Positions 10,589 through 24,119 are shown, counted from the stretch's first letter. The stretch is DNA of 61,565 nt from Candidatus Caldilinea saccharophila (GCA_016710365.1 JADJVW010000033.1:1-61565), one strand, 5' to 3'. The notes: a model not told the origin generated them from the letters alone. A program made the numbers and translations.

Positions 10589-10846
10589 ATGTCCGATCTC
10601 AAGGCTCAATTCGAGCAGGCCGCACGCGAATCGACCGAACTTCCTTCGCGCCCCGACAACCAGACGCTGCTGCAGATCTACGCGCTCTACAAGCAGGCCA
10701 CTGCCGGCGACGTCAACACCAAGCGCCCCGGCATGACCGATTTTGTGGGTCGCGCCAAGTGGGACGCCTGGGAGAAACTGAAGGGACAAAGCAACGAACA
10801 GGCGATGCAGGCGTATGTTGATCTGGTGAATCAATTGAAGGGATAG
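10589..10846 (+). CDS. Acyl-CoA-binding protein (ACBP)
   Basis: 85 residues, exactly the usual size of a stand-alone ACBP. Family landmarks are present: FEQAARE at the start, the LQIYALYKQATAGDV helix-2 signature with the ligand-contacting Tyr and Lys, RPGMTDFVGRAKWDAWEKLKG with the conserved KWDAW, and a last helix ending AYVDLVNQLK. It binds long-chain acyl-CoA in the cytosol as a four-helix bundle. The ATG at 10589 has AAGGAG nine bases upstream. ACBP is mainly eukaryotic and is found in only some bacteria, so its presence is notable. It is followed by a strong terminator. Confidence 0.93.
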   Translation: MSDLKAQFEQAARESTELPSRPDNQTLLQIYALYKQATAGDVNTKRPGMTDFVGRAKWDAWEKLKGQSNEQAMQAYVDLVNQLKG

Positions 10847-10873
10847 CGCAAGCTTGATCGTGCACCGACCGTA

Positions 10874-10906
10874 AAAAGCCGAGTTTCTTGGAGAAACTCG
10901 GCTTTT
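10874..10906. terminator. Bidirectional intrinsic terminator
   Basis: A perfect 15-bp stem (arms 10874-10888 and 10892-10906, core AAGCCGAGTTTCT) with a 3-base loop has A-rich and T-rich edges. It lies between the convergent ACBP and DUF58 genes and serves both. Confidence 0.9.
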
Positions 10907-10909
10907 CGA

Positions 10910-12232
10910 TCAAATCAGCAATCTCTCCTTCATGGCCAGGTATCTGTTGATCACGGCGACGCTCAACTCGTCGGCGGGGACGTCGAGCGTCTGCACGCCC
11001 TGGCGCCGCAACTGGTCGAGCGTCAGGCGGCGCTCGGCCAGCATCCGTTCGGCGACGGTGCGCGTGTAGAGGGAGTCGCCGTCAGTGATCGGCGCGGTGG
11101 CAAGGCGGTTGACCGTCGGGTCGGCCACGGTGACGAGCAGGGGCAGATGCTGCCGCCGCAGCCGCGCCATCTGCGTCACCAGCGCCTCGGTGGTGACGCT
11201 GCCGGTGAGATCCGTAAAGACCAGCGCCAGTCCCCGCTTGTGTTGGCGCGCGGCAAACTCGCTGAACGCCACCCCGTAATCCGGCTCAACGCCCTCGCCG
11301 TGCACCGCATAGAGTTGCTCCAACAGGCGGTGAAACTGGATTTTGCCGCTGCGCGGCGCCACGTAGGTCAGCACACGGTCGGCAAAAGTCAGCAGCGCGA
11401 TCCGATCGCCCTTTTGCGCGGCGACATACGCCAACAACAGCACCGCGTTGATCGCGTAATCCATCTTCGCCACATCGCCGACCGGGCTGCGCATCATACG
11501 CCCGACGTCGAGCAGAACGTAGATGTTCTGGCTGCGCTCAGTCTCATATTCCACGCTGATCGGCTTGCCGCGGCGCGCGGTCGCCATCCAGTTGATGCGC
11601 CGGTATTCGTCGTCCGGCGTGTAGTCGCGCAGCCGCTCGAATTCGTTGCCCGCGCCGAGCAGGCGCGTCGAACGCAGGCCAAGCTCCCAGAGCCGGTTGC
11701 GGCGCAACAGCAGATCGTACTTGCGCACCTCGATCAGGTTGGGATGACGCCAGCCGGGCGTAACGCAGGCGCCTGCCGCCGCAAAACCAGCGGCGACGCC
11801 CAGCGCAGGATACAGGTCGCCAAAGGCGTAATCGCCGCGGCGCGGCGGCCAGACATGGTAGGTCAGGGCGCAACTTGACCCTGGCGACGCGACGCCGGTC
11901 AGCAACGGTTCGGCGCGGTCGAGATGAAAGGTGGGCGGCGGCGTATCGCGCAGCCAGATAGCGACAGGTCGCCCGCTGCGCCCCGCGCGCGTGAAAAGCT
12001 CGACCTGCACGGTGATCAGGTTTTGGGCGGCCAGCGACAGCCGCGCATCGTGACGCCGGACGAGCTGCCACGCGTGCGTCGCAGGCATGAGCCATGCGTC
12101 GGCGATCAAGAACGCCGCGACGAACAGCAGCCAACCACCCGCTACCCACAACGCGACCGGCAGCCACGCGGCCACCGCGATCAGCGGCGCGGCGACCAAC
12201 ACCACCAGCAACCCACGCACGGTCAACTGCAT
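10910..12232 (-). CDS. DUF58 domain-containing membrane protein (vWA-like)
   Basis: 440 residues. Two adjacent N-terminal helices (about residues 8-45) are followed by a beta-rich region. The DUF58 core at about residues 200-240 is unmistakable: GNEFERLRDYTPDDEYRRIN, then WMATARRGKP and SVEYETERSQNIYVLLDVGR. After it comes a von Willebrand A-like domain (about 225-400) in which the MIDAS motif is degenerate (DVGRMM rather than DxSxS). DUF58 proteins usually sit with a MoxR ATPase and transglutaminase genes; here neither is present. Instead the start overlaps the stop of the RecQ-like gene by one base (TGATG), implying coupled translation. Function unknown. Confidence 0.92.
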   Translation of the reverse strand: MQLTVRGLLVVLVAAPLIAVAAWLPVALWVAGGWLLFVAAFLIADAWLMPATHAWQLVRRHDARLSLAAQNLITVQVELFTRAGRSGRPVAIWLRDTPPPTFHLDRAEPLLTGVASPGSSCALTYHVWPPRRGDYAFGDLYPALGVAAGFAAAGACVTPGWRHPNLIEVRKYDLLLRRNRLWELGLRSTRLLGAGNEFERLRDYTPDDEYRRINWMATARRGKPISVEYETERSQNIYVLLDVGRMMRSPVGDVAKMDYAINAVLLLAYVAAQKGDRIALLTFADRVLTYVAPRSGKIQFHRLLEQLYAVHGEGVEPDYGVAFSEFAARQHKRGLALVFTDLTGSVTTEALVTQMARLRRQHLPLLVTVADPTVNRLATAPITDGDSLYTRTVAERMLAERRLTLDQLRRQGVQTLDVPADELSVAVINRYLAMKERLLI

Positions 12233-15074
12233 CAGCGTCTCCGTTTCGAGTGGGACAGGTCGCGGATGGTTTTGACGCCGCGGCGGGTCAACTCCAGCAC
12301 GACGCCGCCGTGCTCCAGCTCGCGCGTCTGCACCAGACCCTCCGCGAGCACGCTGTCCAGCAATTGCTCCAGCCCCCGTTCGCTGCGCGTGCGCAACGCG
12401 GCGTAAAAAGTGGACTGTTGCGCGCGCGCGCTGGCCGTCGGGTCGCCGCGCAAGAGGCGCACGAGGTTGCGCCGCCCCCAGGTCTGTTCCTGCAATGCCT
12501 GCAATAGCACCAGCAGATGCGCCTCAGGGTCGAACGCGGCGGGGTCGAGTGCAGCAGGATCCGGCGCAAGCTGGAACGTCGCGCCGCAATTGTCGCACAC
12601 GCCGCAGCGCGCGCGCCGCTCTCCACCGAGATAGTCGGCCAGGAAACCGTGCCGGCACGCCGCGGTGCGGGCATAGCGAGCGATGTCGCCGGCCCGCTGC
12701 TGATCCAGAGCGGCGCGGTTGCGCAACATCTGTTCGAGCTTGTCGGCAACCTGCGCGGGCGGTGGCAGCAGTTCGAGATAGGGGTCGCGGCCATCATAGT
12801 GGACATGCACATAGCGCGCCGCTTGCCACACCAGCAGCCACTGCTCCAACGCGGCGGGCGACAAATGTAGAGTTTCGGCGAGCGCAACAAAGGGCGCACG
12901 CACAACTTGCTGGCGATCCAGAGCGCATTGCCGCGCAAACGCCATGAAATTGTCGTCGTCCTGGCCGCGCATCTGCCGCGGGCGCTGCAACGTGACCTCG
13001 CGCGGGCTGTCATAGCTGCGACGCAGCAGCCCGGCTTCCGCCAGCAGGCTCAAGGCAACGCGCGCGGTGATGTCGTCGCCCGCAGCCGCCTTCAGGAGCG
13101 CGGGCGGCATAGGGCCTGCGGTGCGCTCGCCGAGATGCTGGCGCACCTGCTGATAGAGCGTGCGTAACACCTCGATCGTGATGGACGAACGGTTGGCCAG
13201 CCGCAGCAACACGGTCTCGTCGTGGTCGGCGTAGACCAGCAGGCAATGCGCGCGCTTGCCGTCGCGCCCGGCGCGGCCGATCTCCTGGTAATAGCCTTCC
13301 AGCGACGCGGGCAGCCCATCGTGCACGATGAAGCGGATGTCCGCCTTGTCGATGCCCATGCCAAACGCAACGGTCGCCACGATCACCTGCAGTTCGTTGC
13401 GCATAAAGCGATCCTGCACCTCGGCGCGGTTGTCGATGCCCGCGTGATAATGCGCGGCCGCGCAGCCTTGCTGGCGCAGCATGGCGGCCACTTCCTCGCA
13501 GCGACGCCGCGAGCGGGCGTAGACGATCCCGCTGCCCTGCAGGGCGCCCAGCAGCCGCAGGAGCAGCGCGACGCGCTCATCGTCGTCGCGCACGCGGAAC
13601 GCGCCGAGCTGCAGATTGGGCCGAAACGCGTCGCCGACCAGGACGCGCATCGCGCCGAGGCCGCCGAGCAACTGGCGCTGGATATCGTCGCGCACGACCG
13701 GCGGCGCGGTGGCCGTCATCGCCAGCAGGGGCGGCGCGCCCAGGTCGCGATGCACCTGACGCAAATGGAGATAGTCGGGGCGAAAGTCGTGTCCCCAGAC
13801 CGAGACGCAATGCGCTTCGTCCACCACCAGCCGCGCCACGCCGACGCGCGCCAGCATCTCCACAAAGCTCACCTGGCGCAGACGCTCCGGCGCGGCGTAG
13901 AGCAGCTTCACCTGACCGCTCGCCACGCGCTGCAACGCACTGCGCAGTTTGTCGCCATCCAACGTGCTGTTGAGGGCAAGCGCCTGGCTACGCAACACCG
14001 GCGGCAGGCCATCGACCTGATCCTTCATGAGCGCGATCAGCGGCGAGACGACCAGCGTCACGCCGCGGTCGAGAAAAGCGGGGAGTTGATAGCAGAGCGA
14101 CTTGCCGCGCCCGTCGGCAGGATCGCCAGCACATGCTCGCCGCGACGCACGCAGGCAAGAATCTCGGCCTGTCCCGGCAAGAGCGCGCCAAATCCAAAAT
14201 GCGTCTTGACTTCCTTGAGCAGCGCCTGGCGCTCGGCGTCCGTCACCGTCACGCGACGCGGAGACGCAGGTTTGGGCGCAGAGAGGGCGGCGGAAGGTGC
14301 AGCAGGCCGCGTGGCAGTGGGATGGGCGGCAGTAGGATGGGCGGCGGTGGATTGGGCGGCGCGGTGGGACGGCGCGCGTTGCAGATCAGCCAGCAGCGTT
14401 TTCTGGTCATCATGGAAGCGCTGCACCAGGCGATCCTCCACCGCGCGCAGATGGATGCGATCGCCGGTGGCGCTGAAAAACGCACGCAGCTCAACCAGCG
14501 CGTCGATGGTCAGCAAATTGTCCCGCTGATCTTGTTCCAGCGCGCGCACGGCATACGCGGTCGCGGTGACGCGATCGCCTTGTGTGCGCAGCAGAGCCAT
14601 CATGCTCAGGCTGGCGTAGGGGCTGGACGGCGCCGACGCGTTCAACTGCTGGAGCACTTGCTGGGCCGCGGCCTCATCCCCTGCGGCCAACTGGACGCGG
14701 ACCGCAACCCACTGGCCGCGGCTCAGGTAGCGCATCTGCTCCAGCGCCGGGCGAAGTTGCGTCACCGCCAGCTCCACCGCGCCGCTCTCAAGCGCGATCT
14801 CGGCAAGCGTCAAATGTGCAGCCGGGTCGTTGTGCTGCTGCAAATGGGCTGCGAGCAGATGCTGCGCGTCCGCGGTGCGTCCGATGCCGTGCAACGCCCT
14901 GGCGTGCAGGATGGCGGCGTGGGCGTCCAGGCGCGGCGTCTGCTCCAGACAGGCCAGTGCATCGGCAAAGGCTTCCCAGCGCAGCAAAAATTGCACGACG
15001 CGTTGCTGGGCGTCGTTCGGCAGTTCCGCCGCCTGGACGGGTGTGAGGCCAAGTTGTTCGAGTAGAGACGTCAT
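12232..15074 (-). CDS. RecQ-family DNA helicase with N-terminal TPR-like extension, frameshifted
   Basis: About 947 residues once a single missing G near 14115 is restored; the break falls exactly in Walker A (LPTGAGKS). Residues 1 to about 240 are helical hairpins resembling tetratricopeptides (for example AAILHARALHGIGRTADAQH, AAHLTLAEIALESGAVELAV), then a Pro/Ala/Thr linker (about 240-275). The helicase then follows: SPLIALMKDQ, DEAHCVSVWGHDFRPDY, MTATA, VATVAFGMGIDKADIRFI, YYQEIGRAGRDG, and the zinc cluster with CGVCDNC. A winged-helix-like and HRDC-like tail is less clear. RecQ unwinds DNA 3' to 5' in recombination and repair. The TPR extension is unusual for RecQ. The start is ATG 15074; no strong ribosome site is seen. 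Confidence 0.88.
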
Positions 15075-15244
15075 ATCACAAACCACGGTGTCGCCGCAAA
15101 GCGTGGCTGCCCATCAGCCGAATGGCATTGTACTTGGTTTCAGGCACAAGCGCTGCATTTTCCAGAACTTGGATGTGGAATCGTCACGCTTGAAGTGCGC
15201 ACCGCGCTTTTGCCAATGCCTTTTCGCCCATGCCAGGCGTGTGC

Positions 15245-15250
15245 TATAAT
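15245..15250 (+). promoter_or_regulatory. Consensus TATAAT -10 box before ftsK
   Basis: TGTGCTATAAT contains a perfect -10 hexamer 42 bases before the ftsK start. The preceding bases match those before the acetyltransferase box (TGTGCTACAAT). No strong -35 is seen at 17 bases. It is divergent from the helicase gene. Confidence 0.6.
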
Positions 15251-15291
15251 GGCGCGGAACGTTTGTTCGGATTTTATTTGGCAACCTGATC

Positions 15292-18012
<2,721 letters not shown>

Positions 18013-18145
18013 GTTGCGAGTTGCAAGGGGCGAGGGGCGAGGGGCGAATACGCCAGTTCACGATTCACAATTCACCATTCACAATTCATCACCCACAATT
18101 TGAGGCGCAAGTTCTGAACTCACAACTCGCCCCTCGCCACTTCAA
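18013..18145. repeat. Heptamer GGGGCGA array and ATTCACA-type repeats
   Basis: Directly after the ftsK stop are three tandem GGGGCGA heptamers (18027-18047), several ATTCACAATTCAC-type units (about 18058-18095) and an inverted copy of the first part (ACTCGCCCCTCGCC, 18125-18138). The run is low-complexity, non-coding, and ends just before the next start codon. The heptamer resembles the short tandemly repeated repetitive sequences known from cyanobacteria. Confidence 0.7.
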
Positions 18146-18156
18146 ACGAGGCTGCC

Positions 18157-19511
<1,355 letters not shown>

Positions 19512-19523
19512 TCTCCAATCTCT

Positions 19524-19587
19524 TAATCTCCTAATCGCTTAGACTATCATCCTCAAGGAGAGTAAGCGATTGTGTGATTAGGAGATT
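19524..19587. repeat. Inverted repeat between hydA and murJ
   Basis: AATCTCCTAATCGCTTA on the left is matched on the right by TAAGCGATT and GATTAGGAGATT with an eight-base insertion. It can form a hairpin and overlaps the likely GTG start of murJ, so it may end the upstream transcript or modulate murJ translation. Confidence 0.55.
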
Positions 19588-21124
19588 TTTCTGGATATTT
19601 CCTTTGCCGCGCACTCGCTTCCTCTTTCGCTCCTCCGTTATGGTCATGTCCCTGTTTGGCGCGAGCCGGCTGACAGGCTTTGTCAAGCTGCTGCTGATGA
19701 CGCGCCTCTTTGGCATCGGCGGTGACGCGGATGCGTATGCGGCGGCCAATCAGTTGCCGGAATTGCTCTTTGCCATGCTCGCGGGCGGCGCAGTGGCGGC
19801 AGCGTTTATCCCGGTTTACACCGCGCAACTGACGGCCGAGCAGGGGACGCTTGCCGCGCGCTTTGCCAACACAGTGGTGACCTTGACCGTGATGGCGATG
19901 GGCGCGCTGAGTCTTGTCGTCATTGTCAATGCACCGTGGCTCACGACGCACTTGCTCACACCGGGCTTCCCCCCCGACCAACAGGCGCTCACTGCCCGGC
20001 TGGTGCAAATTTTGATGGCTGCGACCTTCTTCTTTGCCGTGGGCAGCATCTATGCCAGCATTCTGCAGGCGCACGACCACTTCTTCGCCCCCGCGCTGGG
20101 CGGCATTCTCATCGATATCGGTCAGATTGCAGGCATAGTTTTCCTTGCCGCCCAGCTTGGCATTGCCGGTGCGGCCTGGGGATTAGCCGACGGCGCGCTC
20201 ATGATCCTGGCGGTGCAGGCGCCTTTTCTACGCCGGCTGGGACTGAAGACCCGACCGGCATTGGCGTTGCGCACCGACGGCATGCCCGAACTGGCGCGAC
20301 TCTTCTGGCCGCGCCTGGTGACGATGGGTGCGGCGCAGGCGGTCGATCTCTTCGTCGTGCGGCTGGCCTCTGGGCTGGCGCCGGGGAGCATGTCCGCCTA
20401 TTTCTACGCCGTGCTGATCATGGCCTACATGCCGCGTGGCCTCTTTGCTCAGGCCATCGCCACGGTGATCTTCCCGACGATGGCGCGGCAGTACAACGGC
20501 GGCGACCTGCCTGGCCTGCGCGCGACGCTGACGGGAGGTCTGCGCGCCACGCTCTCGCTGGTGATTCCGGCTGCGGTCGGCATCATTGCGCTGGGGTTGC
20601 CTGGGATGCGCTTTCTCTTCCCTGGCGAGGAGCTGAACGGCGCTGCGCTGGGGATGGTCTTTGGTTTGACTGCGATTCTGGGCGTGCGCCTCGTGAGCGA
20701 TGCGACGAATGACATCCTCTCCCTGGCTTTCTATGCGCGCCACAACACGCAGTTGCCCATGATTGCCGGCCTGTTGTGGATGTTCGCCACTATTCTCCTC
20801 AGCTACTGGTTGGTAGGGCCGCTGGGTATTTACGGGCTGGCGTGGGCCTCATCCCTGGCGTCGCTGGGGCTGGCCGTGGGCTTGTTCCTGCTGGTGGGGC
20901 GGCGCTTCCACGGCATCATTCGTCGCGACCTGGCGTCAACGCTTGGCCGGACGCTGGCCGCGACGGTCGTGATGGCTTTCTCGGTGCGCTGGATGGCAAC
21001 GCTCGACCTGGCGCCGACGCTTTTTGTCGTTGCAAGCATCGTCACTGGTGCAGTTGTCTACACGAGCGTCTATTGGATCCTGGGGGGCCGCGAAGTCATC
21101 CAACTCGTGCGGCCAGAGGTGTAA
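19574..21124 (+). CDS. murJ: Lipid II flippase MurJ (MviN)
   Basis: 516 residues, normal length, about 14 membrane helices. The first conserved block is plain: SRLTGFVKLLLMTRLFGIGG followed by DADAYAAANQLPELLFAMLA, with GGAVAAAFIPVYT after it, all hallmarks of the MVF family; YAVLIMAYMPRGLFAQAIATVIFPTMAR matches the second repeat. MurJ moves lipid-linked peptidoglycan precursor to the outer leaflet. The GTG at 19574 is chosen because the N-terminal basic residues fit, with AAGGAG 13 bases upstream; ATG 19640 is the alternative and would leave almost no lead into helix 1. Confidence 0.92.
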   Translation: MIRRFFWIFPLPRTRFLFRSSVMVMSLFGASRLTGFVKLLLMTRLFGIGGDADAYAAANQLPELLFAMLAGGAVAAAFIPVYTAQLTAEQGTLAARFANTVVTLTVMAMGALSLVVIVNAPWLTTHLLTPGFPPDQQALTARLVQILMAATFFFAVGSIYASILQAHDHFFAPALGGILIDIGQIAGIVFLAAQLGIAGAAWGLADGALMILAVQAPFLRRLGLKTRPALALRTDGMPELARLFWPRLVTMGAAQAVDLFVVRLASGLAPGSMSAYFYAVLIMAYMPRGLFAQAIATVIFPTMARQYNGGDLPGLRATLTGGLRATLSLVIPAAVGIIALGLPGMRFLFPGEELNGAALGMVFGLTAILGVRLVSDATNDILSLAFYARHNTQLPMIAGLLWMFATILLSYWLVGPLGIYGLAWASSLASLGLAVGLFLLVGRRFHGIIRRDLASTLGRTLAATVVMAFSVRWMATLDLAPTLFVVASIVTGAVVYTSVYWILGGREVIQLVRPEV

Positions 21125-21214
21125 ACGCAGGCTGTGGCTGCACGTTGGTGGCAAAGCGTCAATCGATTCGCTCACTCTGCTCCAGAAAATGGTTCAAGCG
21201 GGTCTCGTGTGGTT

Positions 21215-21280
21215 ACGTGCCGGGGACGGGCTTGCGGTGCTTCGGTCGAGCAGACAACGATCAGCCCGTCCCCGGCACGT
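21215..21280. repeat. Perfect 18-bp inverted repeat in the murJ-cydA gap
   Basis: Arms ACGTGCCGGGGACGGGCT (21215-21232) and its exact reverse complement (21263-21280) flank a 30-base loop. There is no T-tract. It could be a terminator for murJ, a small mobile-element remnant or a structured RNA. The rest of 21125-21529 holds a promoter but no supported gene. Confidence 0.7.
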
Positions 21281-21440
21281 AAGACCCCACCACATCAATT
21301 CCGGTTGAGCCCAGAAAATTAGTTGACGCCTTATGTCTCCCCACTTGACTCACGCGCTTGCGGTTCTCTGCCGGCAACAGCGCAGGATCACCGTGGATGC
21401 TCTCCCGCAACTATTCCGAGGGGAGTCAACTGCGCGATTC

Positions 21441-21469
21441 TTGACAGGGACAGGTATGGGCTTAATAAT
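21441..21469 (+). promoter_or_regulatory. Promoter of the cyd operon
   Basis: TTGACA (21441-21446) is followed after 16 bases by TAATAA(T) (21463-21469). Start of transcription would be near 21476, giving a leader of about 54 bases with an AAGGAAG ribosome site before the cydA ATG. No clear FNR or Rex palindrome is visible. Confidence 0.6.
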
Positions 21470-21529
21470 CAGACAGCCGCCACATCTTGTCACATATCAT
21501 GGAAGCGGCTCACCATAAGGAAGATTGTT

Positions 21530-22933
21530 ATGGATCAACTCCTGCTTTCCCGCATCCAATTCGGTCTTACCATCAGTTACCATTTCATTTATCCGCCGCT
21601 GTCGATGGGGCTGGGATTGCTGCTCGTCATCATCGGCATCAACTACCTGCGCACACGCGACCCCAAATGGCGCCAACTTTCTTTCTTCTGGGTCAAGGTT
21701 TACGGCCTGGTCTTTGCCATCGGCGTCGCCACAGGCATCGTGCAGGAGTTTGAATTTGGCACCAACTGGCCGGAGTATTCGCGCTTCGTGGGCAATATCT
21801 TTGGCAGCCTGCTGGCCGCGGAAGGGGTCTTCGCCTTCTTTCTGGAAGGCGGCTTTCTGGGGCTGATGCTCTTTGGCGGCAATCGCCTGGGGCCGCGTCT
21901 GTGGCTGCTGGCGACTTTTCTGGTCGCGTTTGGCGCACATTTCAGCGCGCTCTGGATCGTGATGGCCAACTCGTGGATGCAGACGCCGGCCGGCTATGTC
22001 ATCCAACAGACGCCGATGGGCACGCAGGCTTTCATGACCGACTTTCTGACGACGATGTTGACGCCCTCGTTTATCCCGCGCATCTTGCACACACTCGTGG
22101 CGTCGTGGATGACCGGCGCCGCGCTGATGTTGAGCGTAGGCGCCTGGTTCCTGCTGCGGCGCAAACACGTTGACCTGGGCAAAGCGACCATCCGCGTGGC
22201 GTTGCCCGTCTTTGTCATCTTCAGCATCCTGCAGGTGCCGCTCTTTGGCGCCGAACAGGCCAAATCAGTCACCCACAATCAGCCGGTCAAACTGGCGGCG
22301 ATGGAAGGCATCTGGGAGGATGAAGCCTGTGCGCCGATGACGCTGGTGGGCTGGGTGGATGTGGAAAATCAGAGCACCTATGGGATCAAAATCCCCTGCA
22401 TGTTGAGCTTTCTGGCCTACGGCGACATCAACGCCACGGTGCAGGGGCTGAATTCTTTCCCGGCGGATGTATGGCCGCCGCTCAACCTGACTTTCCAGTC
22501 TTATCATCTGATGATCAACCTGGGCGTGCTCTTTATCGGCATCGGGGTGCTGGCCGCGCTCTTCTTTTTCTGGGACCGACGGCTGTGGACGAACAGATTT
22601 GTGTTGTGGCTGCTGGTGCTCACCGTTTTCCTGACCGAGATCGCCACCATCGTCGGCTGGTGGACGGCAGAGTTTGGTCGCCAGCCGTGGATCGTGTGGA
22701 ACCTGCTGCGCACGGTGGACGCGGGTTCGCCGGTCTTGGCAGCATATCAAGTGTTGCTTTCCAACGGCATGTTCGTCGTGCTTTATTCGATTTTGTTTGT
22801 GCTCTTCACTTATCTGCTGAACGAGAAAATTCAGCACGGGCCTGACCCGTTAGAAAAGGTGGAGGAGCATCCTGTGGGCGCGTTGCCCGACACTTTTCGC
22901 GAAATCTTCCGCCGCCATGAACCGCGCGCCTAG
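21530..22933 (+). CDS. cydA: Cytochrome bd oxidase subunit I
   Basis: 467 residues from ATG 21530. Landmarks: the b595 heme-ligand histidine in SYHFIYPPLSMG, AAEGVFAFFLEGGFLGLMLFG, the b558 histidine in LVAFGAHFSALWIVMANSWMQTPAG, the quinol-binding KSVTHNQPVKLAAMEG, and WWTAEFGRQPWIVW (GRQPW, hallmark of the family). The Q-loop is short, as in the CIO-like short-Q-loop group rather than E. coli CydA. The oxidase reduces O2 to water with quinol at high oxygen affinity. It is first of a four-gene cydABDC set; a repeat-containing gap of 151 bases separates it from cydB. Confidence 0.96.
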   Translation: MDQLLLSRIQFGLTISYHFIYPPLSMGLGLLLVIIGINYLRTRDPKWRQLSFFWVKVYGLVFAIGVATGIVQEFEFGTNWPEYSRFVGNIFGSLLAAEGVFAFFLEGGFLGLMLFGGNRLGPRLWLLATFLVAFGAHFSALWIVMANSWMQTPAGYVIQQTPMGTQAFMTDFLTTMLTPSFIPRILHTLVASWMTGAALMLSVGAWFLLRRKHVDLGKATIRVALPVFVIFSILQVPLFGAEQAKSVTHNQPVKLAAMEGIWEDEACAPMTLVGWVDVENQSTYGIKIPCMLSFLAYGDINATVQGLNSFPADVWPPLNLTFQSYHLMINLGVLFIGIGVLAALFFFWDRRLWTNRFVLWLLVLTVFLTEIATIVGWWTAEFGRQPWIVWNLLRTVDAGSPVLAAYQVLLSNGMFVVLYSILFVLFTYLLNEKIQHGPDPLEKVEEHPVGALPDTFREIFRRHEPRA

Positions 22934-22991
22934 AAGCTGTTTGAAAAGCCCCACCACAAAGTCACAAGGGGCGCAGAGGAGCGCAAAGCGG
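22933..22991. repeat. Dispersed repeat family B, half element
   Basis: The stretch after the cydA stop (GAAGCTGTTTGAAAAGCCCC then ACCACAAAG and CACAAGGGGCGCAGAGG) closely matches one arm of the longer palindromic element at 30741-30886. Only one arm is present here, so it cannot fold on itself. Confidence 0.7.
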
Positions 22992-23084
22992 ACGATCAAA
23001 GAGACGCTTACCCAAAAATTGACGCTTGACGCTCACTACATCTAGCTAATGTCCGATATTACGTCTTACGTCCAGGAGATAGAT

Positions 23085-24119
23085 ATGACGCTCGACAACT
23101 CATGGCTTAACACTCTCTGGTTTGGTCTCTTTGTCGCCATCATTGCCGGCTATCTGGTCATGGACGGCTTCGATCTGGGCGTCGGCATCCTGCATCCATT
23201 CCTGGCCAGGAACGACGAAGAGCGCCGCATTTCTCTCAACAGCATCGGCCCCGTGTGGGACGGCAACGAGGTATGGCTGGTGCTGGGCGGCGGCGCCCTC
23301 TTTGCCGCGTTTCCGCTGGTCTACGCCTCGCTCTTTTCCGGCCTCTACATTGCGATGATGCTTGTGCTGCTCGTGCTGATCCTGCGCACAGTCGCCATCG
23401 AGTTTCGCAGCAAACGCCCGTCGCCGGCGTGGCGCAGCTTCTGGGATTGGGTCTTCTTTACGGCCTCCTTTGGCATTGCGCTGCTGCTGGGCGTGACCTT
23501 TGGCAACATTCTCGACGGCCTGCCCATCGCGGCTGATGGTTATATCCGCGCCGATCTCTTCGACTTGCTCACACCCTATGCGCTGCTCGTCGGGACAACG
23601 ACCATCTTCATGCTGGCCACACACGGCGCTATCTACCTGAGCATGAAGGCCAGCGGCGCGCTGCTCGTACGCGTCAAACGCTGGGTGCCGCGGCTGATGT
23701 TCATCTTTTTTGTGTGTAACACTCTGCTGGTCGGAATGACCATCGTGCTGCACGGAAACGTGGCGGAGCGCTACTGGCAGCAGCCCTGGCTGGTGCTCCT
23801 GCCGGCCGCGGCCCTGGCTTCGGTCGTGATCGCGTGGCTGATGGTGCGCCGCGAGCACTACATTATTGCTTTCCTCTTTTCAGCGGTGATGATCGGCGGC
23901 TTGTTGATGTCGGCTGCGGTCGGCCTCTATCCCAATCTGCTGCTTTCGACGCTCAACCCGTCATACAATCTCACGATCTTCAACGCCGCGTCGCAGCCCA
24001 ACACGCTGACCGTGATGCTGGTCATGGCGCTGATCGGCATGCCCTTTGTATTGCTCTACACGGCCAGCGTCTACTATATCTTCCGCGGGCGCGTGCAAAT
24101 CGGACCGAGCAGCTATTGA
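23085..24119 (+). CDS. cydB: Cytochrome bd oxidase subunit II
   Basis: 344 residues from the ATG at 23085, preferred to an ATG at 23049 because AGGAGA lies six bases before it and the shorter form begins directly with the first helix. Typical CydB blocks: MDGFDLGVGIL, GPVWDGNEVWLVLGGGALFAAFP, LRTVAIEFRSK, and FDLLTPYALLVG. Eight to nine helices. It pairs with CydA but binds no heme in most enzymes. The stop TGA (24117-24119) overlaps the TTG start of cydD, so cydB and cydD are translationally coupled. Confidence 0.96.
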   Translation: MTLDNSWLNTLWFGLFVAIIAGYLVMDGFDLGVGILHPFLARNDEERRISLNSIGPVWDGNEVWLVLGGGALFAAFPLVYASLFSGLYIAMMLVLLVLILRTVAIEFRSKRPSPAWRSFWDWVFFTASFGIALLLGVTFGNILDGLPIAADGYIRADLFDLLTPYALLVGTTTIFMLATHGAIYLSMKASGALLVRVKRWVPRLMFIFFVCNTLLVGMTIVLHGNVAERYWQQPWLVLLPAAALASVVIAWLMVRREHYIIAFLFSAVMIGGLLMSAAVGLYPNLLLSTLNPSYNLTIFNAASQPNTLTVMLVMALIGMPFVLLYTASVYYIFRGRVQIGPSSY

